NCBI GenBank assembly: GCA_030150265.1
Contig: JASLGG010000016.1
Location: 1-64,000 of the forward strand
Direction of reading: 5' to 3'
Length of the DNA stretch: 64,000 bases
DNA from: Protaetiibacter sp.
Lineage (GTDB): Bacteria; Actinomycetota; Actinomycetes; Actinomycetales; Microbacteriaceae
Below the pieces are notes generated by a model. It was not told the DNA's origin, did not search any database, and saw only the letters and a list, made by a program, of their open reading frames with translations. The position numbers were made by a program, and so were the translations under genes. Position 1 is the stretch's first letter, and every line of letters begins with the position of its first letter. Below, piece by piece: positions 50,137 to 57,669 of this stretch.

Positions 50137-53100
50137 ATGAGCTACCCCCGCAACGCACAGCCTGGAGACGCGCAGTCCCACGATGCAGCCGAGGGCGTGC
50201 CGGCATCCCCGCGCTTCCCCGAGATCGAGGAGCGCGTCCTCGCCTTCTGGAAGGCCGACGGCACCTTCGCGGCCTCGATCGAGCAGCGCGAGGGCGCGCC
50301 CGAGTGGGTGTTCTACGACGGTCCGCCGTTCGCCAACGGCCTGCCGCACTACGGCCACCTGCTCACCGGCTATGCCAAGGACGTCTTCCCGCGCTACCAG
50401 ACCATGCGCGGCAAGCAGGTGCACCGCCGCTTCGGCTGGGACACCCACGGGCTCCCGGCCGAGCTCGAGGCGATGCGCCAGCTCGGCATCACGACCAAGG
50501 GCGAGATCGAGGCCATGGGCATCGGCGCCTTCAACGCCAAGGCGCGCGAGTCGGTGCTGCACTACACCCAGGAGTGGGAGGACTACGTCACCCGTCAGGC
50601 GCGCTGGGTCGACTTCGAGAACGACTACAAGACGCTCGACGTGACCTTCATGGAGTCGGTCATCTGGGCGTTCTCCGAGCTCTACCGCAAGGGCCTCGCC
50701 TACGAGGGCTTCCGCGTGCTGCCGTACTGCTGGAACGACGAGACCCCGCTCTCGAACCACGAGCTGCGGATGGACGACGACGTCTACCAGATGCGGCAGG
50801 ACCAGTCGGTCACGGTGACCTTCCCGCTCGTCGGCGAGAAGGCGGAGGCGCTGGGCCTGACCGCCGTCAACGCGCTCGCCTGGACGACGACCCCGTGGAC
50901 CCTGCCGACGAACGCCGCGCTCGCCGTGGGGCCCGCGATCGAGTACGTCGTCGTGCCCGCGGGGCCGGCCGGCGCCGCCGGGGGCCTCGAGGGCGACGCG
51001 GCCCGCTTCCTGCTCGCCGCCGACACCGTCGCCTCCTACGCCAAGGATCTCGGCTACCCGGATGCGGATGCCGCGCTCGCCGCCGTCGAGGAGCGCCGCT
51101 ACACCGGCGCCGAGCTCGGCGGCGTGCAGTACGACCGGCTGTGGGACTACTACGCCGACGCCTACGGCGCCGCCGCCTTCACGATCCTCGTCGCCGACTA
51201 CGTCGCCACAGGCGAGGGCACGGGCATCGTGCACCAGGCGCCCGCCTACGGCGAGGACGACCAGCTCACCTGCGCGGCGGCCGGCATCCCGGTCGTGCTC
51301 TCGCTCGACGACGGCGGCGTGTTCCTGCCGGCGGTGGCGGACGTCGCGGGGCTGCGCTGGGACGAGGCCAACAAGCCGCTCGTGCAGAAGCTGCGCGCCG
51401 AGAAGCGCCTGCTGCAGCTCAAGAGCTACGAGCACAGCTACCCGCACTGCTGGCGGTGCCGCAAGCCGCTCATCTACAAGGCCGTCTCGAGCTGGTTCGT
51501 GCGCGTTCCCGACTTCAAGGACCGGATGGGCGAGCTCAACCAGGAGATCACCTGGGTTCCCGAGAACGTCAAGGACGGCCAGTTCGGCAAGTGGGTCGCG
51601 AACGCGCGCGACTGGTCGATCAGCCGCAACCGCTACTTCGGCAGCCCGATCCCCGTGTGGAAGTCCGACGACCCGGAGTATCCGCGCGTCGACGTGTACG
51701 GCTCGCTCGAGGAGCTCGAGCGCGACTTCGGCGTGCTGCCGCGCGACGAGAACGGCGAGCCGAACCTCCACCGCCCGTACATCGACGAGCTGACCCGTGC
51801 GAACCCCGACGACCCGACGGGCCGCTCCGTCATGCGCCGCATCCCCGACGTGCTCGACGTGTGGTTCGACTCCGGGTCGATGCCGTTCGCGCAGGTGCAC
51901 TACCCCTTCGAGAACCAGGAGTGGTTCGACGGGCACAACCCCGCCGACTTCATCGTCGAGTACATCGGCCAGACCCGCGGCTGGTTCTACGTCATGCACG
52001 TGCTCGCGACGGCGCTCTTCGACCGCCCGGCCTACAAGAACGTGCTCAGCCACGGCATCGTGCTCGGCTCCGACGGGCAGAAGATGTCGAAGTCGCTGCG
52101 CAACTACCCCGACGTCTCGGAGGTCTTCGACCGGGACGGCGCGGATGCCATGCGCTGGTTCCTGCTGTCGAGCTCGGTCATCCGCGGCGGCAACCTCGTC
52201 GTCACCGAGGAGGGCATCCGCCAGGGCGTGCGCGAGGTGATGCTGCCGCTGTGGTCGAGCTACTACTTCTTCACGCTCTACGCGAACTCCGCGAGCGGAG
52301 CGAGCGGATTGAGTAGCCCGGAGGGCGTGTCGAAATCCGGCTACACCGCGACCCGTCGCACCGACTCCGCGCATCCGCTCGACCGCTACCTGCTCGCCAA
52401 GACGCACGACGTGATCCGGGAGGTCACCGAGCGACTCGACGACTTCGACACCCCGCTCGCGGCCGAGGCGCTGCGCGACTTCGCCGAGGTGCTCACCAAC
52501 TGGTACGTGCGCCGCAGCCGCGACCGCTTCTGGGCGGGCGACGACCCGGACGCCTTCGACACCCTCTACACGGTGCTCGAGACCTACGCGCGTCTCGCGG
52601 CGCCGCTGCTGCCGCTCGTGACCGAGGAGATCTGGCGCGGGCTCACCGGCGGGCGCAGCGTGCATCTGCAGGACTGGCCCGACGCATCCGAGTTCCCGGT
52701 GGACGCGGAGCTCGTGGGCGCCATGGACCGCGTGCGCGAGGTCGCCTCCGCGGGGCTCGCGCTCCGCAAGGCGCAGAAGCTGCGCGTGCGCCTTCCGCTC
52801 GCCCGGCTCACGGTGGTGGCGTCCGAGGCGGACGCGCTCGAGGGCTTCGCCGACATCGTGCGCGACGAGCTCAACGTGAAGGCGCTCGACCTCGTGCCGC
52901 TCGTCGAGTCGAGCCTCGCCGACTTCGGCATCACGCGCCGGCTGACGGTCAACGCGCGCGCGCTGGGACCGCGCATCGGCAAGGACGTGCAGCGGGTGAT
53001 CCAGGCGTCGAAGGCGGGCGACTGGTCGGTGGACGGCGCAGCTGCCGGCGGCGAGACGGTCGTCGCGGGCGGCGTGACCCTTGCGCCCGGGGAGTACGAG

Positions 53101-53445
53101 CTCGAGCTCACGATCGCCGGCGAGGCGGGCGCGATCGCGTTCCTGCCCTCGGGCGGCTTCGTCGTGCTCGACACGGCCGTCACGCCCGAGCTCGCGGCCG
53201 AGGGGCTCGCCCGCGACGTCGTGCGCGCCGTGCAGCAGGCGCGCAAGGACGCCGGGCTCGAGGTGACCGACCGCATCCGGCTCTCGCTCGCGGGCGACGC
53301 GGACGCCGTGGCCGCGATCGAGGCGCATCGCGAGCTGATCGCCTCCGAGACGCTTGCCACGGCTCTCACGGCCAGCGAGGCTGGTGGGGGAGCGACGCCG
53401 GTGGGCGACGCCTCCGCGATCACGATCGAGCTGGAGCGCGCATGA
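50137..53445 (+). CDS. ileS: Isoleucyl-tRNA synthetase
   Basis: The 1102-residue class I synthetase has GLPHYGHLL (HIGH-type, residues 71-74), DGQKMSKSLRN (KMSKS, about 649-653), the editing domain (LAWTTTPWTLPTNAALAVG), a CWRC segment, and a long C-terminal domain. It belongs to the long, eukaryote-like IleRS type that is common in actinobacteria. ATG at 50137 begins MSYPRNAQPGDAQSHDAAEG. Residues about 717-741 (ANSASGASGLSSPEGVSKSG) are an insertion encoded by a palindromic repeat, located between the catalytic core and anticodon domain. Controlled by the T-box upstream; folC overlaps its stop. Confidence 0.96.
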   Translation: MSYPRNAQPGDAQSHDAAEGVPASPRFPEIEERVLAFWKADGTFAASIEQREGAPEWVFYDGPPFANGLPHYGHLLTGYAKDVFPRYQTMRGKQVHRRFGWDTHGLPAELEAMRQLGITTKGEIEAMGIGAFNAKARESVLHYTQEWEDYVTRQARWVDFENDYKTLDVTFMESVIWAFSELYRKGLAYEGFRVLPYCWNDETPLSNHELRMDDDVYQMRQDQSVTVTFPLVGEKAEALGLTAVNALAWTTTPWTLPTNAALAVGPAIEYVVVPAGPAGAAGGLEGDAARFLLAADTVASYAKDLGYPDADAALAAVEERRYTGAELGGVQYDRLWDYYADAYGAAAFTILVADYVATGEGTGIVHQAPAYGEDDQLTCAAAGIPVVLSLDDGGVFLPAVADVAGLRWDEANKPLVQKLRAEKRLLQLKSYEHSYPHCWRCRKPLIYKAVSSWFVRVPDFKDRMGELNQEITWVPENVKDGQFGKWVANARDWSISRNRYFGSPIPVWKSDDPEYPRVDVYGSLEELERDFGVLPRDENGEPNLHRPYIDELTRANPDDPTGRSVMRRIPDVLDVWFDSGSMPFAQVHYPFENQEWFDGHNPADFIVEYIGQTRGWFYVMHVLATALFDRPAYKNVLSHGIVLGSDGQKMSKSLRNYPDVSEVFDRDGADAMRWFLLSSSVIRGGNLVVTEEGIRQGVREVMLPLWSSYYFFTLYANSASGASGLSSPEGVSKSGYTATRRTDSAHPLDRYLLAKTHDVIREVTERLDDFDTPLAAEALRDFAEVLTNWYVRRSRDRFWAGDDPDAFDTLYTVLETYARLAAPLLPLVTEEIWRGLTGGRSVHLQDWPDASEFPVDAELVGAMDRVREVASAGLALRKAQKLRVRLPLARLTVVASEADALEGFADIVRDELNVKALDLVPLVESSLADFGITRRLTVNARALGPRIGKDVQRVIQASKAGDWSVDGAAAGGETVVAGGVTLAPGEYELELTIAGEAGAIAFLPSGGFVVLDTAVTPELAAEGLARDVVRAVQQARKDAGLEVTDRIRLSLAGDADAVAAIEAHRELIASETLATALTASEAGGGATPVGDASAITIELERA
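52305..52339 (+). repeat. REP-like palindrome in frame within ileS
   Basis: CGGATTGAGTAGCCC-GGA-GGGCGTGTCGAAATCCG is an imperfect hairpin sharing GAGTAGCC...GGCGTGTCGA with the palindrome at 50011-50049 (reverse strand). It is preceded by GCGAGCGGAGCGAG, another short repeat. The frame is preserved and adds about 12-20 small/polar residues to IleRS just before TRRTDSAHPLDRYLLAK. Confidence 0.7.
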
Positions 53446-54821
53446 GCATCGACGACGCCGACGACTACGAGGCCGCGGAGCATCGTCGGGCGGCCGACGC
53501 GGCCTACGAGGCGCTGCTCGGGCGGGTCGGGGAGGCGGCCCCGCAGCCGCGGCTCGAGCCGACCCGCCGCGCGGTCGAGCTGCTCGGCGACGTGCACCGG
53601 GCGGCCCCCGTCGTGCACATCACGGGCACCAACGGCAAGACCTCCACGAGCCGCATGATCGAGTCGCTGCTGCGGGCCGCCGGCCTCCGCACGGGGCTCC
53701 TCACGAGCCCGCACCTGGTGCGGATCACCGAGCGCATCATGATCGACGGCGAGCCCATCTCCGACGAGGCGTTCGCGCGCAACTGGGACGACATCCAGCC
53801 CTACCTGCTCATGGTCGACGCCGAGCTCGCCGCGAACGGCGAGGAGACGCTCACCTTCTTCGAGGCGCTCACCGTGCTCGCCTTCGCGTGCTTCGCCGAC
53901 GCCCCCGTGGACGTCGTGGTGCTCGAGGTGGGGATGGGCGGCGAGTGGGACTCCACGAACGTCGCCGACGGGCAGGTGGCGGTGTTCACCCCCATCGCCC
54001 TCGACCACACCCAGCGCCTGGGCTCCACGGTGGCCGAGATCGCGCGCACCAAGGCCGGCATCATCAAGCCCGCCGCGAGCGTCGTGACGGCGCTGCAGCC
54101 GGTGGAGGCCATGGACGAGCTGCGCGCCGCGGCGGCTCAGGACGAGGCGACCGTCGCGGTGGAGCGCGTCGACTTCGCGCTCGAGTCGACGACCGTCGCG
54201 GTCGGCGGGCAGCTCGTCGACATCCGGGGGCGCGCGGGGCGCTACGCGGGCGTCTTCCTGCCGCTCTACGGCGACCACCAGGCGCAGAACGCGGCGGTCG
54301 CGGTCGCCGCCGTCGAGTCGTTCCTCGGCGACGGCACGCTCGCCCTCGCGCCCGACGTCGTGGCCGAGGGCCTCGGTGCGGTCACCTCGCCCGGGCGCCT
54401 GCAGCTCGTCGGCATCGAGCCGACAGTGCTCGTCGACGCCGCCCACAACCCGCACGGGGCCGCCGCGCTCGCCGCGGCGCTGCAGGAGTACTTCGACTTC
54501 GACGAGCTCGCCCTCGTGCTCGGGGTGCTGGCCGACAAGGACGCCCACGGCATCGTGGCGGAGCTCGCCGCGCTCGCGACGCGCGTCGACGTGACGCAGT
54601 CGCGGTCCGAGCGCGCCATCCCCGCCGAGGCGCTGGCCGAGCTCGTGCGCGAGGACGTCGCGCCCGAGGCCGTCGCGGTGCACGCGGATGCCGCGGACGC
54701 GGTCGACGCCGCGCGCGCCTGGGCCGCGGCGTCGTCGCGCCGCGCGGTGGTCGTGACCGGATCGATCACCCTCGTCGGCGAGGTCATGGCGCTCGCCGCG
54801 GATGCCGGATGGAAGCCGTGA
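53442..54821 (+). CDS. folC: Bifunctional folylpolyglutamate/dihydrofolate synthase
   Basis: The 459-residue Mur-ligase-fold enzyme has the P-loop ITGTNGKTSTSR (about residues 60-71). It also has the family motifs LTSPHLVRITERI, EVGMGGEWDSTN, LDHTQRLGSTVAEIA with KAGIIKP, and the C-terminal VDAAHNPHGAAAL. It adds glutamate to folates and may make dihydrofolate from dihydropteroate. The ATG overlaps the ileS stop (ATGA), giving translational coupling. The gene order ileS-folC-DUF4233-ndk is typical for actinobacteria. Confidence 0.95.
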   Translation: MSIDDADDYEAAEHRRAADAAYEALLGRVGEAAPQPRLEPTRRAVELLGDVHRAAPVVHITGTNGKTSTSRMIESLLRAAGLRTGLLTSPHLVRITERIMIDGEPISDEAFARNWDDIQPYLLMVDAELAANGEETLTFFEALTVLAFACFADAPVDVVVLEVGMGGEWDSTNVADGQVAVFTPIALDHTQRLGSTVAEIARTKAGIIKPAASVVTALQPVEAMDELRAAAAQDEATVAVERVDFALESTTVAVGGQLVDIRGRAGRYAGVFLPLYGDHQAQNAAVAVAAVESFLGDGTLALAPDVVAEGLGAVTSPGRLQLVGIEPTVLVDAAHNPHGAAALAAALQEYFDFDELALVLGVLADKDAHGIVAELAALATRVDVTQSRSERAIPAEALAELVREDVAPEAVAVHADAADAVDAARAWAAASSRRAVVVTGSITLVGEVMALAADAGWKP

Positions 54822-55258
54822 GCGCCCGCGCCCCCCGCATCCGCCGCGCGCGGAGCCTCACCGAGACGCTGCTCTCGATCACGCTCGGGCTCGAGGCCGC
54901 GATGATGTTCTTCGCCGCGCTCGTGGTCTTCGGCCTCGACCGGCTCGACCCGGACTGGCTCGCGCTCGTCTACGGCGGGGCGTTCATCGTCGTGCTCGTG
55001 GCCGCCGCGGGCGTGCAGCGCTGGAGCTGGGGGGTGTGGCTCGGCGCCGCCCTGCAGCTCGCGATCCTCGCCACCGGCCTCCTCGAGCCGATGATGTTCC
55101 TCGTCGGCGCCGCATTCGCCGCGCTCTGGGTCTACTGCTTCGTGCGCGGACGCCAGATCGACCGGCAGAAGGCCGCCTGGCTCGCCGCGCATCCCGCCGA
55201 CTCCGCGCCCGCGGGGCCGGAGCGGACCCCCACCTCGACAGAAGGAGACGCCCCATGA
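54818..55258 (+). CDS. DUF4233 membrane protein
   Basis: The 146-residue protein has four membrane helices (RSLTETLLSITLGLEAAMMF and three more ending WVYCFVRGRQIDRQ), the DUF4233 layout. This family sits almost always between folC and ndk in actinobacteria, but its function is unknown. GTG at 54818 overlaps the folC stop (GTGA) and was preferred; ATG three codons earlier (54809) is an alternative. Confidence 0.82.
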   Translation: MSARAPRIRRARSLTETLLSITLGLEAAMMFFAALVVFGLDRLDPDWLALVYGGAFIVVLVAAAGVQRWSWGVWLGAALQLAILATGLLEPMMFLVGAAFAALWVYCFVRGRQIDRQKAAWLAAHPADSAPAGPERTPTSTEGDAP

Positions 55259-55680
55259 CCGCCGTCGAAGAGACCCTCGTGATCGTCAAGCCGGATGGCG
55301 TGGCTCGCAACCTCACGGGCGAGATCCTGCGCCGCATCGAGGCGAAGGGCTACCAGCTGGTCGACATCCGCCTGCTGCAGGCCGACCGCGAGCTGCTCGC
55401 CGTGCACTACGCGGAGCACGAGGGCAAGCCGTTCTACGAGCCGCTCGTGGAGTTCATGCAGTCGGGCCCGGTCGTCGCGATGCGCGTCGCCGGAAACCGG
55501 GTGATCGAGGGCTTCCGCTCGCTCGCGGGCACGACCGACCCGACGAGCGCCGCGCCCGGCACCATCCGCGGCGACCTCGGACGCGACTGGGGGCTCAAGG
55601 TGCAGCAGAACCTGGTGCACGGCTCCGACTCGCCCGAGTCGGCCGAGCGCGAGCTCGCGCTCTGGTTCCCGTTCGGATGA
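55255..55680 (+). CDS. ndk: Nucleoside diphosphate kinase
   Basis: The 141-residue enzyme transfers phosphate from ATP to nucleoside diphosphates through a phosphohistidine, here His122 in QQNLVHGSDSPESA. It begins MTAVEETLVIVKPDGVARNL (KPDG motif). GAAGGAGACG precedes the ATG, which overlaps the DUF4233 stop codon. The operon ends with the hairpin at 55721. Confidence 0.97.
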   Translation: MTAVEETLVIVKPDGVARNLTGEILRRIEAKGYQLVDIRLLQADRELLAVHYAEHEGKPFYEPLVEFMQSGPVVAMRVAGNRVIEGFRSLAGTTDPTSAAPGTIRGDLGRDWGLKVQQNLVHGSDSPESAERELALWFPFG

Positions 55681-55720
55681 TCCAGGCGCCGCCGCGGTGA
55701 TCCGCCGGCGCGGCGAACGA

Positions 55721-55756
55721 CGGAGGGGCCGCATCCCGAAGGATGCGGCCCCTCCG
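55721..55756. terminator. Bidirectional terminator between ndk and the DsbA-like gene
   Basis: CGGAGGGGCCGCATCC (55721-55736), loop CGAA, and GGATGCGGCCCCTCCG (55741-55756) form a perfect 16-bp stem. It lies between two convergent genes, 41 bases after ndk and 11 bases from the other stop. Confidence 0.85.
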
Positions 55757-55767
55757 CGTATCCGGTG

Positions 55768-56610
55768 TCAGCCCTTGAGCTTGGCGAGCTCGGCGCTCAC
55801 GAAGTCGGGGAACGGGGCCATGGTCTTGGGGTCCCACTTGGTGCCGTTGATGAAGGTCGTCGGCGTGCCGGTGACGTCGTGGGCGCGCGAGCGCGTGGTC
55901 GCGGCGGTCACCCAGGGCTCGAAGACCTCGCCCGTGATGCAGCTGTTGACATCCGGGTTGTCGAGGCCGGCGCCCTTCACGATCGACACGAGCGCATTGT
56001 TGCCGACGCCGGGGCCGCCCTCGGCGGGCTGGTTGGCGTACATGGCCGTCATCACGTCGAGGAAGCTGTCGGGCGCGTAGTTGGCGACGCACGCGGCCAC
56101 ATTGTTCGCGCGGGTCGAGAAGTTCGTCGTGTAGCCGCGGTAGTCGAGGATCGCGATGGGCCGGATCTCGAGGGTGGCCGTGCCGTCGGCGACGAGCTTC
56201 TGGATCGAGGAGGAGTACGCCTCCTCGAACGCCTTGCACGACGGGCAGGAGAAGTCGACGTAGCTGACGATGTTCAGCAGCCCCTCACGCGGCGCGGTCT
56301 CGACCGGGTCGCCGCCCTTCTTGATGGCGGGGGTGGCGACGTGCTCGATCCCGCCCTTGCCGTCGGTCTGGAACACGATGCCGTCGCTGATCATGTTCGC
56401 GGGGCCGGCCTCCTTCTTGGGCGGCGGCTGAAGCGCGATGAACGCCCATGCCACCCCCGCGATGAGCACGAGGATCACCACGGAGGCGATCGTCGGCACG
56501 AGCCAGCGGAGCGTCTTCTGGCGCTTGAGCGCCTTCTCCCGGGCGACGCGGGCTGCCTCGCGGGCCTCCTCGCGGCGCTGGTTCTTGGTGGGCCTGGGCG
56601 CGTTGGTCAC
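55768..56610 (-). CDS. DsbA-like membrane-anchored thiol-disulfide oxidoreductase
   Basis: The 280-residue protein has a basic cytoplasmic N-terminus (coiled region MTNAPRPTKNQRREEAREAA) and one membrane helix (about residues 38-60). A thioredoxin-fold domain follows, with active-site CPSC (Cys122, Cys125) in VDFSCPSCKAFEE, cis-Pro loop GTPTTFING, and a helical insertion. It oxidises cysteines in exported proteins. The VKOR homologue just upstream on the same strand should re-oxidise it. Confidence 0.9.
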   Translation of the reverse strand: MTNAPRPTKNQRREEAREAARVAREKALKRQKTLRWLVPTIASVVILVLIAGVAWAFIALQPPPKKEAGPANMISDGIVFQTDGKGGIEHVATPAIKKGGDPVETAPREGLLNIVSYVDFSCPSCKAFEEAYSSSIQKLVADGTATLEIRPIAILDYRGYTTNFSTRANNVAACVANYAPDSFLDVMTAMYANQPAEGGPGVGNNALVSIVKGAGLDNPDVNSCITGEVFEPWVTAATTRSRAHDVTGTPTTFINGTKWDPKTMAPFPDFVSAELAKLKG

Positions 56611-56675
56611 GGGTGGAATCCTGACGGGTCTGGATCGGAGAGAGCTGGACGGTCGGAGTCGAGTCTAGAGGCGAA

Positions 56676-57323
56676 CTAGAACAGGCTCTGGATGACGGGG
56701 AACTGGGTCTGCGCGGTGACGAACACCGCGAGCAGCAGCACGATGCTGATCGGGGCGACCCACGGCAGCAGCGCGTGGCCCGCCTTGCGTCCGCCGGCGC
56801 CGAAGACGCCCTCGGCGAGGTTGCGGAAGGTCACCGCGAAGAACGTCGGATAGGTGACGGCCCAGGTGAGCACGCAGTAGGGGCACAGCGTGCGGATGTG
56901 CGGGTCGAAGATCGACTGGCTCGCGAGCCAGAGCACGAACACCATCGCGCCGGCCACGCCCGCGTTGAACGCGATCCAGTACCAGCGCGGGAACCGCGCC
57001 CCGGCGAGGAGCGAGACGCCCACCACGATGGGGGCCATCCAGCAGATGAGGCCGATGATCGGGTTCGGGAAGCCGAACACGGCGCCCTGCCACGACTCGA
57101 GGTTCTTGCCGCACTGCACGAACACGCTGATGTTGCAGCTGAGGATCGCATCCGGGTTCTTCAGCACCTCGATCTTCTCGATCGTGAGCGCGAAGGCGGC
57201 GATCTCGCCGAGGATGCCCGCGACGATGAGCCACAGGCCGAAGACCCAGGGCGTTCGGGCGGTGCGCGGTGGTCGGTGATCGAGATCCGCAGCGGTGTCG
57301 GGTGCGCCGGTGGCATCGGTCAT
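56676..57323 (-). CDS. Vitamin K epoxide reductase (VKOR)-family membrane protein
   Basis: The 215-residue protein has five helices and the four VKOR cysteines: Cys63 and Cys71 in the loop SCNISVFVQCG and the active-site CPYC (Cys147, Cys150). In actinobacteria VKOR takes electrons from DsbA-like proteins and passes them to menaquinone. Location 66 bases upstream of the DsbA-like gene supports that partnership. Start ATG at 57323 (MTDATGAPDTAADLDHRPPR). The longer open frame upstream overlaps the RNase E leader and is not coding. Confidence 0.92.
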   Translation of the reverse strand: MTDATGAPDTAADLDHRPPRTARTPWVFGLWLIVAGILGEIAAFALTIEKIEVLKNPDAILSCNISVFVQCGKNLESWQGAVFGFPNPIIGLICWMAPIVVGVSLLAGARFPRWYWIAFNAGVAGAMVFVLWLASQSIFDPHIRTLCPYCVLTWAVTYPTFFAVTFRNLAEGVFGAGGRKAGHALLPWVAPISIVLLLAVFVTAQTQFPVIQSLF

Positions 57324-57669
57324 GGGCAGATCCTCCCACGCCGAGGGTGAGGAAATGCCGCGAACGACATCCTCGTGCGATAATCGTCGGAGTCGCCCCC
57401 TGTGGGCGGCCCGAAGAGCTTGACCGGGCATACCGGGCCAGCAGGTGCTCCCGCCGCGTCGGGAACGCATCCGGGCGGATAGCCAGTTCCGCGGTCCGAC
57501 GAGGACCAAGGCCGTGAGAGGGCCCGCGAGCCGTGAGAGGGCGCGCAGCGACCGGACGCCGCAGAGCGCGGCCGGCGCATCAGATGAAGGATTTGGTCCC
57601 GCTTCGGCGGGATCGCAGGAGAGTACCCGGAGGCCGGCGCGGCCGCCCCGGGTGAGGAGTGCACCAGCG
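57324..57669 (+). promoter_or_regulatory. Long 5' leader of the RNase E/G gene
   Basis: This 346-base gap between divergent genes contains no convincing ORF. The promoter is not clear; TCGTGCGATAATCGTCGG near 57371-57388 contains a -10-like GATAAT. The rest is dense in GC stems, for example CCCGCTTCGGCGGG at 57598-57611. It contains an imperfect tandem duplication, CCGTGAGAGGGCCCGCGAG (57512-57530) followed directly by CCGTGAGAGGGCGCGCAG (57531-57548). Long leaders are used by RNase E genes for feedback control by the enzyme itself; that is an inference here. Confidence 0.5.
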
